This document shows, piece by piece, positions 1 through 25,500 of a DNA stretch of 64,000 nucleotides. The stretch covers positions 7,939,307 through 8,003,306 of the forward strand of contig NC_085052.1 of assembly GCF_963662255.1 (NCBI RefSeq), given 5' to 3'. The stretch is from Cinclus cinclus. Taxonomy: Eukaryota > Chordata > Aves > Passeriformes > Cinclidae. The position numbers were made by a program, and so were the translations under genes. The notes below the pieces were generated by a model. That model was given only the letters and a program-made list of their open reading frames with translations, was not told where the DNA came from and searched no databases. Position 1 is the stretch's first letter. Each line of letters starts with the position of its first letter.

Positions 1-465
1 AAAGGGAATTGCCTTGTTTGAGGGGATGTAAATGCTGTCCCTCTTTGAAGTCTCAGCCTACTTGAAGTGTGCAGGCATGGGACAACTTCACTGGCCGAGG
101 GGATTGACGCCCTTGTTTCTGCATTTGCTTATCTGTGGCTTTCTCTCTTTGTCTCCCTTTCTCTTTTTGACTGTGCAGGTCTTTTTGGTAGGCTTGCTGC
201 GGCTGGACCCAGGCCAGGGTTGCAGGTTACTGAGGGCGTTATTTATGCCACAATAACTATGGGTATGGCATGCTTTCCAAACCTGAAGTGCCTTTTTTAA
301 ACAACCAACAAAAAACAACCCCTAATACCCCCCAAACCCTTGGTTTTAGCAAAGATTATCAGGTACCTCCCCCTGGGTTTGCCTGTTACATGCATGGAGG
401 TAACCACCTCTCCCTGTCTGTTCTGCACAAAGCATTATTTATTTTGTGGCTTTCCCTGTGCTCAG

Positions 466-12096
<11,631 letters not shown>

Positions 12097-14425
12097 AAGC
12101 ACATTGTTCAGAGATGGACTAAAGACTCGTATTGCCCACACATGGCCCAGGGGATTCAATCATCTGTCGGTGGAGGTTGGGTGTTCAACACCACCACACA
12201 CCAAGTGCCTCCTCCACGTCGTGCCCACGGCTCCGACGCAGCACTGGAGTCAACAGCTGCTGATACCAGTTATCCCAAATGAACTTGTTCTTTCCTGAAA
12301 AATCCCAATCATGTAGCTAAAACAATAACAACCAGTGGCAATCCTTCCATCAAAGTCCTAACCCAGCTGATGTAAGCAAGAATGTTACTGTAAATAGGGG
12401 TGTTTTGTGTATTTCTACTCCAAAGGTTTATCAATGAGTTATTAAGGTTTCTATATTAGTGACTATAGTGGATTGAGAAGGGACCTCTACTGTTCCTCAG
12501 CCTGGTGAGTTTCTACCTGTCCTGATAAATTGGAGTCAACTAAAGTCTCACCTGTCTTGCTGCCAGTCATCACTCAGCTGCATTTCATCCAGCCTTCAGT
12601 CAAGGGCTATCCCCACATGTGAGCAATGCTTCAAACATGCATGACAAGCAGCCTGTCCAGGGCATTTTTAGTCAGTGTCCTGGGACATTCCAGCATCTCC
12701 TACCAGCTGCAGGTTTGCTAGAACATTGAGCTGCTCACCTTGTCATGCTGTAACCTGTGTTACAGACTGGAAGCACCAACAGCTCTAGGCAAAGAAGATC
12801 TGCCAGGCAGGTTCAGTTAACTTTCTTGAAGTTCTTACTTTACCTAAGGAGTTTGTTCTGGGGAAAAAAAAAAAAAAGAGGAAAAAAAAAAAGAAGTCAT
12901 ATTTGAGGGCTTGCTGAGCTGTTTCATGGGAAAGCTGGATTCCAGTGTAAGCTTCAGGGACTGTTGCCCTTTCCCAAGAGAGGGGAGGTAAAGCAGTCTC
13001 CATGCTCCTGCCCCAGCTGTGATGGTGACTGGTCCTCACAGAGCTGCAGCTGAAGCCATCCCTATGCCTCTGTGTCCTCCACACTGGAGGGCTGAGCACC
13101 CTGCCCTGCAGTAAGGCTGCAGTGCCAGGGCTCTGCTGAGCTGCTGGCTGTCTTGGTGCTGTCACCCTTATTTCCTGATCATTAATACTGCCTTTGTGCC
13201 CTGGCAGTATGGCCCTCAAAGCCCACCCCTCTCTACGCTACCCATGCTTTCTAATGAAAGATGTTGGATATTTGGAACTGCTAAACTTACGAGACACTGA
13301 ATTTTGAAGGGTGATAGTAGGGTGTCAAAAATCTATGCACTCCTCCCCTCCCTGTAACATGCTGACATGTCTGATGGCCAGGAGACACCTTTTCCTATCT
13401 CCTCTGATGGCCCTTCCGAGCCCAGGCTCAGTAACTGGGTTGACTGGATGGGGCCAGATGTTTTCCAACCCTACAAAGTCAAAGCAGCACCAGTTCCCAG
13501 GATGGGTTGTCCCTGGGGTCCTGTGGCTACACCAAAGCCAAGGTAAAGGCAGACGGGAACAATGCTGTACCTTCCTCACCTTTGAAAATATTTGACAGGC
13601 CTGAGACCACCTCTAAATGTATGATCTTTGTTCATCTTGTGAAGAAAGGTCAAACAGGCACTGGGATGTACTGTGACATCAGAGCTGGTGGTGTCATTGG
13701 GGTGAATGAGAATGTCCTGACAAGGGTTCTGGGCTTGCTTGCCCCCACCACAGAGCCAGGGTACAACAAAACACTTGGTCAGGGGATCCTGGAAGCAAGA
13801 AAGGTGACTGTGCTCCCATGTTTTTTTTTTTTTTTTTACTCTTTAGTTTCCACTGTGGATGTAGTGCAGATGGAGGAATTGCTAATACCTCAGGAGCCTC
13901 AGCTGTCAGGTTGTCCCTGTGCAAGGTTTTGCACATAGGAAAAAATCATGCAAATAAATTGCTGACTCTTCTGGTTCAGGACCCTGGGGAGTTCCTTCTC
14001 CAGGGCACCAGAAGGCTACAGACTCCATGAAACTTTTGTTTTGGCCCATGATGAGCTGGTAAGAGCCCCTGTCTATACCCTAAATATCTGTGTAGTACCA
14101 CACCCTCACTGTTCACCTTGCTGTCATCCTCCACAAGTTGTCCAGACATTTCACAGTGGTACTGAGACAGCAATGGACAAGAGCAGATCTGCTTTCCCCT
14201 TCACAGCCCAGTCAGCTTCAGTGGTCCTGCTGGGATGTCTCCATGAGGGAATGGTAAACACAGGCAAGTCCTGAACAACACACTTTCCCCAGACAAGAAA
14301 CGTTAAACAATGTCTCTGTGTCCCCATTGTTTTCCTAACTCAAGGCATTTCCTTTGTTGTAACTGTGACCTATAAAGTGGCGCTTTAGAGGGTTTTATAA
14401 TAAAATGTTGAGTATATTATGTTAC
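12097..14425 (+). other. AFAP1L2: AFAP1L2 3' UTR (putative extent) with poly(A) signals
   Basis: Sequence after the AFAP1L2 stop. AATAAA occurs at 13953-13958 and 14399-14404; the latter is the last clear one before the intergenic region and is my preferred end. Homopolymer stretches (A-rich at about 12861-12892, T run at 13821-13838) lie inside. No ORF here resembles a known protein. The exact cleavage site cannot be told from sequence. Confidence 0.5.
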
Positions 14426-17400
14426 CAGTGTTTTTCTCAGTAATGGGGCTTGTTCCTGCTCTTCTTTTCAAAACAGATTGCAAGTACATCAAATCCCCAG
14501 TACCATTATTTACTACAAATCCTTAGCTATGCAATCTACGACTCCAGTGCACTATAGCTTAAATAGCAGTGATTGCACTGTCAAGCAAAACAACTTTTGG
14601 AGATCTAACCCACTGAAAAATAGTAGTAACCCCGGCAATTTACATGAATACATGTAACAGATTCCTGCCTGTGTTTCTGTAGCAGACCTTTTGCACAGAA
14701 CCAGCAGTGGAAAACTTTACACTATCTTCCTCTGGCCACTAGATAGCAACTGTGTGCAGGCTTATTGCCTGCTGCAGTCTCTGAGGGAAAACCAGGATGG
14801 GCTCTGGCTGGAAAGGAAGGAAAATAGTTATTAAAGAAAACAGTTGAGGCCTTCACAGAACGGACACCAAAACAGACACATCTGAGAAATACCTCTTGCT
14901 GGCTCCACTCCCACAGAAAGTTTGGGGAGGCACTGTAGCTACAGCACAAATTCCTGGGCAAGATCCTACTCCCTGGCCTCTCATAGTTCAGCCCTTAACA
15001 CAAACCTGCCAATGAGCTCCTTAGTGCCCTGTCAGCCTCTGAGCCCAGGAATCCCCAAATAACTCGATTTGGGAGGGCTGGTTCTGTGCACTGAATGGAC
15101 AGCAGCTGCTTTTGTCCTTCCCCACGATTGCTGCACCATTGCCTACAGCTGCTGTGGAACACCCCTCTATCAGCTCCAGCTGATAAAAGTTCCTGCTTTG
15201 TTCATCATTCCAGTGCAATCCTCACCTGTGCACACTGCAGCCAGGCCACCACAGGGCCTGAAGTGTCCCAAGCAGAATTCCATATTCTTCTGGAGGGGAA
15301 TTTCCTGTTACAAACCATTTTCCTTTGCAAGTTTCTTGCTTAAGTACCTCCACATTTCTTGCTTTGGGTACACAGAACAATCCCACAAAAGTTCCTGGAT
15401 GTTCCGGACTAGCACACCAAGGTTGCTAGTGAGCTTGTTGATTTTCCAGGAAAACAGAAGTGGCAGATTTTAAAGGGAAAAAAACCTACCTCCTATCAGT
15501 GGAGAAGCTGGCCTGAATGTTTGTGTAAGATGTCTCAGGTAAGAATCAAATTAATTTCCTTCTACTGCAGAGTGAGATTGCAGAGGTTTTTGAAGCTGAA
15601 GAAGTCAGCTGGCTTTACAGGGAGTATCAGCAGACCTCTTGTAGGCTGGCCTTGGCTTTTGGTATGCAGAGAGAATACCAGGCACAGTGGGATTAAACCC
15701 CAGCTGCCCTACTGCAGCCTTTACAGTACAGGTGCCATCCAACATTTACTGGCCACAAGCAGGCATGGTTTTGCTTGCTGAAGGAATGTAAGACTAAAGG
15801 GGGTGAAAATCGTGGCACTTACTTAAATCCCATTTCTTTAAAGGAGAAAGAGGCTTTCTCCTGGAGTCAGCACTTGGCCCAGGACCATCGAAGCTCACCC
15901 AGCAATCCTCCAGAGTGAGAGTAATTCACAGCTCCATTAGTAACAGCAGCCCAGACACTGATGACAACCTGGCACTGACAGCATCCTCTGAGCTCCTCTA
16001 ATGCCAGACAGGATTAGTGCTGGCTTTGCAGGGACCTACCTCTTCAGTGCCTGTGCCAGTCTCAAATACTGACCCAGCCTTAAAGGAATGAGCTCCCATC
16101 AGGTAAAGTCGTATTAAATATTTCTGACTGAATCAAGGAAGTCTTTGAGAATGAATTAAGTCAGGGATCATGCCAGAGACCCAAGCCACTTACTTACTTA
16201 CTCTTTTTAAATTAAAATTTACAAGAGAAAGGCCCTAGAAATTAGCCAGGAACTTCAAGTCAAATTTTTAAAAAGAAAAAGAAAACAGCTCCAAAAAAAT
16301 GCTCAGCAGCGTCCTGCTTATCTGTGGGATAAGCAGGTCTCTCCAAGACCATTCCATATATCCTAATTACCAGGCTAACTTTTCCCATCTCTTCCCAATG
16401 CCCCATGACTTTCTTACCGTGCAAAGTGCTTTGTCTCATACAAAACAAGAGCTGGTGCCTTCTGCTGCTGCCAGAGAAATCTAAGCATCTATCCAAGGCT
16501 TCAGGAATCACCTGCTTTCAGGAGGAATGTCAGGAGGAAAGTCACAGTCACAGTACATGTAAATCCCTGACATGTGGGGATCTCTGGGGCACTCTGGGCA
16601 CTGAAACCTCAGCCAGGTGTACTCAGAGCCCAAAAACTGGGTTTAGAAACCAGCTTTCCTGAGCTACTCTATGAGTTTCCAATCTCTCACATCATCTCCA
16701 CTTGACAAACTGATGCACAGAAATAGATAAATCCTGTCTGCATTAAAATGTTGTCTCCAGCATGAGATTTTGCAGTCTGTGCTCCTGAATCACACAGAGA
16801 TATTTGTGTACCTGTGGTGCTTAAAACCAGAAGGATGGTAAAAATGCAGGCTTTCCCCAGCTCAGGACCCAGGCAAGTCTGCTTTGTCCCTTGTACAGCC
16901 CACACATACTAAAAATATACTTAATACCTGTGCATTAAAATAAAGAACTCACAAACAGATTACACCACATCACATTAGCCACAAAATACAGTGCTCAGCA
17001 GCAGCACTGTACAAAATGTCCTGCACACAGCACAAGGAACAGGCTTTAAGCACTTGTAGAAGGCCAGGAAAGCGTGTCCCAGCTCCAGAGCTGTGTCCCA
17101 GGCAATGTAAATACTCTGCCCTTTGAGAGGGTGCACTGATCCTGCAGAGGACAAATACCTGTGAGGAGTGAGTTAATGATGCTGTTAGGCAAAGGATGGC
17201 AGAGAAACCCCCAGGGAGCTGCAAACCCAGCAGGGTGACAACAGGGGTCCCTCGGACCCTTTACACAAACGAGGATGCACAAGGAGGTCAGGGAGACTTT
17301 TGGAGAGCAGTGTGGCTGGAATGCAGCCAGCTCCACAGACACTCCTGCACCATGGCATGAACCATGTCTTTGGGGTGAGTCTGATCAAGCCCATTCTCCC

Positions 17401-19080
17401 CACATGAAGAGAAGACTGACAGGTTAACAGCAGAGGCAATGCTGAGCTACAGCCATGCCTAAGTAACATTAATAGATTCATTTCCCTTTGTATCCCAAAT
17501 GTCAGCCCTTCAACTAAACCTCTGTTCTGCTGTGCCTTAGGACAAAAACAATCTACCAAAGTGACATTGAAAGAAAGCAGAATTTCCTATTTCTCCTAGC
17601 CTGGTTTCTCCCACAAGGCATGACAGTGCTTCTCCTGTCCCAGAGCCAGCTTTCATCCCTGAGAGTGCTTTCAGACCATTCTTCCTTTGACAACAAACCT
17701 GCTGAGTAATTTGTGTCTCTCTTTGTCCATCTAATGTTACTATTCAAACACGGGGCCAGGACATCTGGGTGAAGGGATTTTTCTTCTGCTGGGAACAATA
17801 GACACTATTCTCATTTGCACTGGCAGTCACAGTTAATATCTCTGCCTTGGCTCTCTGCAGACCTGGTTGTGTTTTCCTGAGGTGACAGACACCATGGGAA
17901 AGTCAGCAGACAACCCAACAATGGAAACTATGGGCTTTGGGGAGCAGTTATGTATATTTTACACGTTTGTGGACAAATGATCAAATGATGAGGTGAGGCT
18001 AATGCTCCAAAGGATGCAGGCATGTGGCCAAACTGTCCTTGGAAACAGGAACCATCACAGCCCAATATATTCAGAGAAGAAAGCACCGTGAACAACATGA
18101 AACAAAATAAAGACTTGAAATCAGTTTTCCTTCCTCCTCCTCCTCTGTCCTCCTGCATGTAACAAGCCATTCACTCCAGTACCTGGCTGCAAGTGCATCA
18201 TCTGTGTTACACCCCTTCAGCAGGAGCTCCAGAATTTCTCAGACTTCTACATATTTTTAGACTAACTCGGAGATCTCCCAAAATCCGTTTAAAAACCCAA
18301 ACACAATCATAACTGTAAGACCTGGATGAGGAAATGCAAAATGCCAGAAATAAATACTTAGACACAAATATTTACTTCAATTATAAATGAAAGACAGTGC
18401 TGGGAAGCCCAGTTTGTGCAATGCACAAATTGGAAATGGCCTCAACACAATCCCTGTGCTGGAGGAACTCCATCACTGCCAAGGACAGTACTGGACGGTG
18501 CCTGTGAGTGGCAGAAGGTTTTGCTGGATGGAGAACTGGAGCACTGGGCATTTCTGTGTCAATGCCTCTGATCCAATTGCCTTTTGCTGTGCTGCAGGGC
18601 TCTGGAGAAGTGCTGCAAACCCCTTGGACTCCACTGCACATGGGAACGTGGAGGAAGGGCTGGAGATCTCGGAGAATCACCTCGGAGAACTCCTGTGGCA
18701 GGAGAGAAGCACAGATGAGGGATGAAGGCTTTAGGACCGAGGGATAAGGTCACAGTCCACAAAAAACAAGCAAGCACTCCCTTAGCTAACAGATGTTAGA
18801 GGCCACAGGCTGGAAGTCAGAATTCCTGCACTCAGGTAAAAAGCAAAATACTGGGAGAGGGGAAAACCCACCTAAATTGATAACTTCATGCTATGGGCAC
18901 AGGGCCACCTCTAAAGAACCAGAGACTCCCCACCTCCTGGTCATTGAACCCCTGCTGAAGAGAAGAAAGGCATCGGGGAGGCTTTTGCACCATGGACAGC
19001 ATTGAAAGGAATAGCGAGGGGGTCTGCCCCAACAGAAACAGCTCCCTCCCATTAAAAGAGAGTCAAATCCTTCCACCTGG
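14426..19080. other. Convergent intergenic region between AFAP1L2 and VWA2
   Basis: About 4.6 kb between the 3' ends of two genes that point at each other. Only short open frames on both strands, none with recognisable motifs or codon bias. No RNA gene, clear LINE or LTR was recognised. Poly(A)-signal-like AATAAA copies on both strands (for example 18108-18113 on +) could serve either gene as distal ends. Confidence 0.55.
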
Positions 19081-19098
19081 GGAACCTAGGAAAGATTA

Positions 19099-19104
19099 TT
19101 TATT
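19099..19104 (-). terminator. VWA2: Probable VWA2 poly(A) signal
   Basis: AATAAA on the minus strand about 270 nt past the VWA2 stop codon. It is the first canonical signal downstream. Cleavage would be expected some 10-30 nt further on. Confidence 0.55.
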
Positions 19105-19373
19105 CTAGCAGGGCACAAGGAAAAGGGGAACACAACAGAGTGGAAAATTATCAAAATTATTAGACCTTCTTGGGCCCCTCTCACAGTCAACTCACTCAGT
19201 GAACGTATAAAAATTCACAGCTTCTTGAGAGAAAGCCCTTGCTCCCCTCAGCAGACCAAACCTCTCCACTTTCCATAAGATAGAGACCACATCAGCACCA
19301 AGACTTGGCCACCAAACAGCTGTCCGAGAGTTACAGCCACTTCTCTGCTTCAAAGGGAGGTGGAGAAGTGGGA

Positions 19374-19516
19374 TCATTTCTGCTGATCCTTACTGGTCTC
19401 ACAGTGGGGTCCTTCCCAGCCGTGGCACTCACAGCGGTAGCTCCCTGGCCCAAGGATGCACACACCCTGGTTCATGCAGGGGTTGGGCTTGCACAGGTTT
19501 ACAGGGCTTCTTGCTT
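19374..19516 (-). CDS. VWA2: VWA2 last exon: EGF-like domain 2 and stop
   Basis: Encodes EARSPVNLCKPNPCMNQGVC, ILGPGSYRCECHGWEGPHCE and the tail TSKDQQK, stop at 19376-19374. Six cysteines in EGF order. Compared with human (CRDGWEGPHC as remembered) one residue is missing between Cys5 and Cys6. A poly(A) signal AATAAA on the minus strand at 19104-19099 gives a short 3' UTR of about 290 nt. Confidence 0.95.
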
Positions 19517-22500
19517 CTGCAACAAACACAAGCAGAAGAACAGGCTCAGGCACATCTGCATTACTACTAGCTAAGACCCACATCCATCAGGAATGCTGCA
19601 AAAAATGTTAAAGGGTTAATGGGACTGGGAAAACATACAAACGTGGCAGAGGGTGCAAGCCACAGCCCTGTCTTGACACTTAAACCTAGAGACCAGAATT
19701 ACTTCTCTAGGTGTCCTAATCTGAAGGAGAATAGGAGAATATGCCTAGTAAAGCTTAAAAGAGTAATTTAATGATAGGCTGCATATCACAGAAAAGCAAA
19801 ATGGAGCATCTGCAGAGCTGTGAGCACCCCCAGACTCCCCACATCCAGACACGGACAGCACAGAGCAAGACACATGCTCTGCTCTAACAAGTTCACAATC
19901 CCAAATGCCAGACATTCAAACATCACTTTGCCCCAGAGAGAATAAAAGCTTCCACTAGAGAGGAATAAGGAGAACTTGCCAGATGAGAAGTGAAGATGGC
20001 ATAAATGGAAAACAACACAGGGGAAATTTCTGGGTTTCTTTTCTATGGGGGTTTGAGAGAAGCCTGCAAGCACAGCCCAAGTTATTAGCCTTGTTGTTAT
20101 GAAGTATGTGACAGCTTTCCCAACCTTCTGAACACAACAGAGCCAGCTGTCAGCTGGGCTGGCAGTGTTCCACGCTGCCTTGCTGCCAATACATTAGGTT
20201 AAGTAGCAGCATCCCAGAGGAATTTGCTTCCAGTCTGCTGGCAACACCACCTCGGTGTTGGTGAGGGTGTGAAATTCCTCTGCTCAACAACTACATGTTG
20301 TAGAGCTGCTTGCCTTACTCCTTGCTCTAGGGTAGAAAAATCAGAGAGAAAATAGAAAAAGGGGAAGAAGAAAGGATACAAATACTATCCCCTTTCTGTC
20401 AGGGAGTTTTCTACAGCTTATCAGACATGCTCATTCTCCCTGTGCACATCAAGTCCCACCTTACACCTAACACTGGCAAAATTATAACTGAAATTAATTT
20501 TTTTTTTTGCAGTCCTAGACCTGAGACATATCAGTCTTTAGCTCCAGTTGATTTTAAAGGGAACCAAGCTGGTTCAAAAACATTTTTGTCATCACGGGAT
20601 TTCTGAGACAGGGTCCTGCCTGATAGTGTATTCCCAGAGATGAACACTTTCACTTTCATTTGGCTGGAAGAGCCACTGGCAATGAAAGCTGGATCTCTTG
20701 GACACACCACCCATCTTCCAAAGGCTGCTGTTCCCCAGAGAGCTGTTCCATGGTGCTCTGCTCTACAGGTAATGTGTCCACCTCATCCTTTGGGGATGCT
20801 CCACAGCATAACCTCACAGTCCCTGCTTTGGGGAATCATCCTGCCCCAACACCATTTCTCTGAACTCAAGTTAATATACCTTAAATAAGGTTCTTGCACT
20901 CTGATGATTCCAGTAGCTTGTATTTCCATCAATCTGATTCATATATATTTAATGCTTGGGAACTTTTCTCCTAAACGCTGGGTCCTTTCTTTCTGGACTC
21001 TTTTCAGATGAGCTTCAGAACTAATACCATGTTTCAGGTATACAGAGGCAGGGTCTGTTTCTCAAATACTTTTATAATGAATCATATTTTTTTTAAACTC
21101 CTTTCACAGACAATGATTTTGTTATTAAGCCTTGGACTTGGGAGTAGAAGACTGAGTGAAGGGCTTATCTTTACATCACCCTTGGTCCCAGCCTATCTAG
21201 TACAAACTGTGATTTACCTGTATGTGAAATGAAAACAGCAATTCAGTCTCAGGAAACAATATGCTATTACCCTGACTCATTGAACCTTGCTGTCTCTTCT
21301 CCTTCACCCCTGGTATTTTACCTAATTTCAAGTCACAGTACATTGTTTTTGTAGTAACACAGCTGAAAGTACCACTGCAACAGAAACACACTGAAAAGCT
21401 CCAGGTAGAAACCATCTGCAGAGCCTGCCAGGAGAGCAGCTCCTCACCCCAAAGAGATGATGCTGTAGCTCTTTCTAAGCCTGAAGGAGACACAGGCATG
21501 CCCAGAGGCGAAAAGGACCTCTGTGCTAAAGCTCAAACATGCTCCTTATGATCTTATAAACATGTTAAAACATGACAAAAGAAAACAGGCAGATGTTAAA
21601 CTTAGGCTACTTTGAATGAGAAAACAAGGCATGGTACTTTAAACTAGGAGCACTTTCATCACCACTGTCTGAAAACTAGGGCTGCTGTCCTTTCTGAAAA
21701 GCTGATTTCTAGACAGCATGCAAGTGCTTCAAACTTAGTATTAGAGCCATATTTTTCCCATGCTGAGGACTGGCACTCATGACTCCAAGTTTTGAAGAAA
21801 CTTCATCTTACTTTTTCAACCCCCAAACATGAGTCTTTAGACAAATATTTGAAAATTCTTCCCTTCCACTTTGAGGATAAGGATTTGCCCCTACAAATAA
21901 GATTAATCACAATTTGTCTGAATGCCTAGTTAACAGTCTGAAGGCGCCAAAATGGACATAATCTGATTTTAAGATTAAAGACAGTGCAACACAAAACATC
22001 GAAAGCCTACATGGTAATTTCAGTAGTGGCATATTAAAGGAAGAACAGGAACGAGGAGATTGCAGACTCACCAATTTACAAACACCTGATCACAAATCTG
22101 TTGAACAAGAAAGCAGAGACCTCTTTCAAGGACCAGCACAAAAAGGGGCCCATTAAGGCCCCCCCTCCCAGCAACACTGAAGGGGTACAGTAACATACAG
22201 CAAATTCTACACATTTAAAGCAACATCAGAAAAAGAGCAAACTTCTTTTTCTTTCAGAGAAAGCAGAACCTAGACCTAGCAGGGCTGGAAAGAGTCAGTC
22301 ACACTATGCCCACTCTCACCCACTGGACTGAATCTTAGGAAAGTTGTTTACTAATTCCCCCAGGATTGCTTTGGACAGTCATCAGGTATCTCTGCGTCAT
22401 AGTTTCCCCATCCATAAAATGCCAAAGATAGTATCAAGTTCAGTCAGTAAAACATCCAAAACCCTACAACAGCAGCAGCTGGTGACACTGGCATAGAGTG

Positions 22501-25500
22501 ATGGCTGGAGGCTCTCCTACCTTCACAGATCCTTTCGATGATAAGGCCTTGGTAATACTGCAGGTCTTCATAGGAGGAGATGTGAACCAGGTAGCTGGGA
22601 GACCCAGCAACTCTCAGCAGTGTGTCCCTCTCTGTGTCCCCAATGACAACCACGAACACCAGGATGCCATTGTGCCTCAGCTGCTGAGCTGGGGCAGCTG
22701 CATCCTGCATGCCACCTCCGTTGGTGAGCAGCACCACCACCTTGTTGACACCAGGTCTTGCCCCCTTCTGCACAGCCATTACATCACTGTAAACATGCAG
22801 CAAGGCGCTGCCAGCAGAGGCTGAGTCCCCAAGGAAAGGCACCTGGTCGATGGCCTGGAGAACAGCAGAGTTGCTTGTGTGGGTGTCCAAAGCAAATGCC
22901 GTGTGAGCTTTGCTGCCATAGATCACCAGGGCAACTTGGGTGACATCCCTGTCGATGATGAAGTGCAAGCAGCTGCTCCTGACAAAGTGCCTCAGACGCA
23001 GAAAGTTCTCCAGGCCAACTCCAGACGAGGCATCCACAGCAAATGCCAAATCAAGAGACTGGGCCTGGCAGCCTGTGGAAAGGAGCACAAACATGTTATC
23101 TCTCAGAATATACATCTACTCCTTACTGACTGAAAAACAGCAGTGAGAAGAAATAGTGGGCAAAAGCCAACACTGCTGATCACCGATTGCGAGGGGTGAT
23201 CTATGTCTCTTCCACACCCATAGGTAGGGATCCATCACAAAAATCACTCATGGAAAGTTAGTCCCTGGATCTGTGACTGACACACAAAAACAAGGACACC
23301 CATCCTTCTGTCCTTTCCTCCTTCCTGCTGGAATTCAGGACACCTCTGCCTGGTTTGGCAAACTTGTCCTACAGTGCCCATACCACAGTCTTACCTTCAG
23401 GACTGCCCACACTGCAGATTTTTCTCTGCAGCTCTGGCATCCTGTTGAACAGGTCCTGAGGGTCTGAGTAGACAATGGTCTGCTGTGGATTGCCAGTCAC
23501 CATGGCCAGCTCTGCTCTCATGAAGCTGCTGCCTACACCAATCAAGAAGAGATTCTGGTCCTTCGCATACCTAGCAGCTTCTGCCACTGAGTCCTGGGAC
23601 TTGGAGTCAGTGAGCAGGACAACCACACGAGGGAGATCATCCTGCACATCCGCTAACACTGGGGTACTCCTAAAACCATGCTGTGCAATGTGTTGCAGGG
23701 CTCTGCCTGTCAGGGTTCTTCCTCCACTGAAATTCAGGGCATCAATACTCCTCATGAGACTGAATGTGTCCTTGTGTTGTCCCAGTTCAATGGGTATCCT
23801 GACATCATCATCGTACTGAGCCACCCCCACACTCATTGGTGAGTCCTGGCCCACCATGGCTTGGAGGAATCTCTTGAGGAAAGCCTTGAAGCGCAGGAAC
23901 CCTTCCAGTGTGACCCCTGCTGAGCTGTCCATCAGGAAAAGGAGATCCACACTGCACTCGAGGCTCAGCTTTGCTGCTGGAAAGGGAAAAAGGCAATTAG
24001 CCATTTGCAGAGCAGCCCCAGCAGGGGCCTGCTGGAAGCCTTGTGGAGAGGGGACATTGTGTCCAGTAACCCAAACATCTTGCCATGCATATCATGAGCT
24101 GGAGGACAAATGAGCCAGGAGCAGGCTTTGTTTTGGTTGGATGCCATATAAGCCTTTAGAGACAAGAAGTATCTATGGGAATTAATGAACTTTTTGATGG
24201 CAAACTTCAAATCAGAAATTACAACTCCACTCTCTTAGTGCTGTGGGCAAAGCACTCTGAATGACACAATCACATCCTGGACAAAGGAGACAGTCCAAGG
24301 ACCAGGCTCTCACCTATGACACCCTGAGGCACCTTGAAGTTGGAACCTTGGTTCTGAGGAAAGTAAGTACAAGGTGTTTTCTAATGATCAGTAGTTTTTG
24401 CCTTTTTTACATTGAACCCCCAAACCAGGAGCTCATGCTGCACCTATGTGTGCAGAGAGGGGACCAACAGACACATCCCTGTCTCTCCCATTGACTCTGT
24501 TCTCCTGATCCCATGGTACCTGCATTTAGACACAAAGACAGCCAAGCTGTCACTGTTGGTGCTCTTCATACCCACACAATGTCTGAACAGCAGGACCCAG
24601 TCACTGGGCCTGACACAGTCATGATCAGCATGAGAGTAAACTCGACCTGCCTTTTGGAGAAAAGCCCAAAGACCGTGGACCCACCCCAGTTATTCCCAGG
24701 GTAGCACAAAGGGCATCACAAAGGCAGGACTTGGCTGAGAGGGAAGGAGACAGAGCACAGGTTCACACCTACCACAGTGGATGTCTCCTTCGTACCCCAG
24801 CAGGCAGAGGCAGTGGTATCTGTCCAGTCCCTCTGGGACACATGTGCCACCATTCTGGCATGGCTGGGAGTCACAAGGGTCTAAACAGGACAGGGAAAAG
24901 AAGAACAGGTAGTCAGCAGGGAGCCTGCCCCTCCACATCCTCAGCATGAGCATCACTGTTACTGGAAAAAGGGTCACAGATCTGCCCCTCTTGCTACTGA
25001 GTCTGAACTAACACAGGGCCATGTATTCTTCACATCCAGGGCAATTTCCACTTAGGATGGCTCTCCAGCAGGTTGTGACAGGAAAGCAAAACAGGCTCTG
25101 ACTTCATCTGATTTGGAACAATATCAGTGACACCATATTCATATAAACAGAGAATTGCTAAAGGTCCTGCAGCCCTGACAGATTTTCAGCAGCAATTAAG
25201 GGGTCAGGGTCTGGCCTGCTGCTTGGACAGTGCTGTACTGATAAAGAAAATAAACCTGCTGTCACCTGAACTTGCAGAAAGGACTGAAGGACCACAGCTA
25301 TTTCAACAGCCACAAAAATAGGCTGGTGATCAGCACGTGTAAGGCTCCCTGCTAACCTGATGCTGCTTATGGTACCAAGTGTATGACTGGAGATCACTGC
25401 ATGCTCCCCTGGCTGGAGAACAGTGACTCCCTGCAGGCACTGGGATGCAGTGCAAGACTCTGCCCCCAGGATATATGCAGATGAGGATTCATTGGCTCCT

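Noticed and set aside
13507..13938. 143-codon ORF in the AFAP1L2 3' UTR
   Set aside because: No family resemblance, and it ends in a T run; untranslated sequence is the simpler reading.
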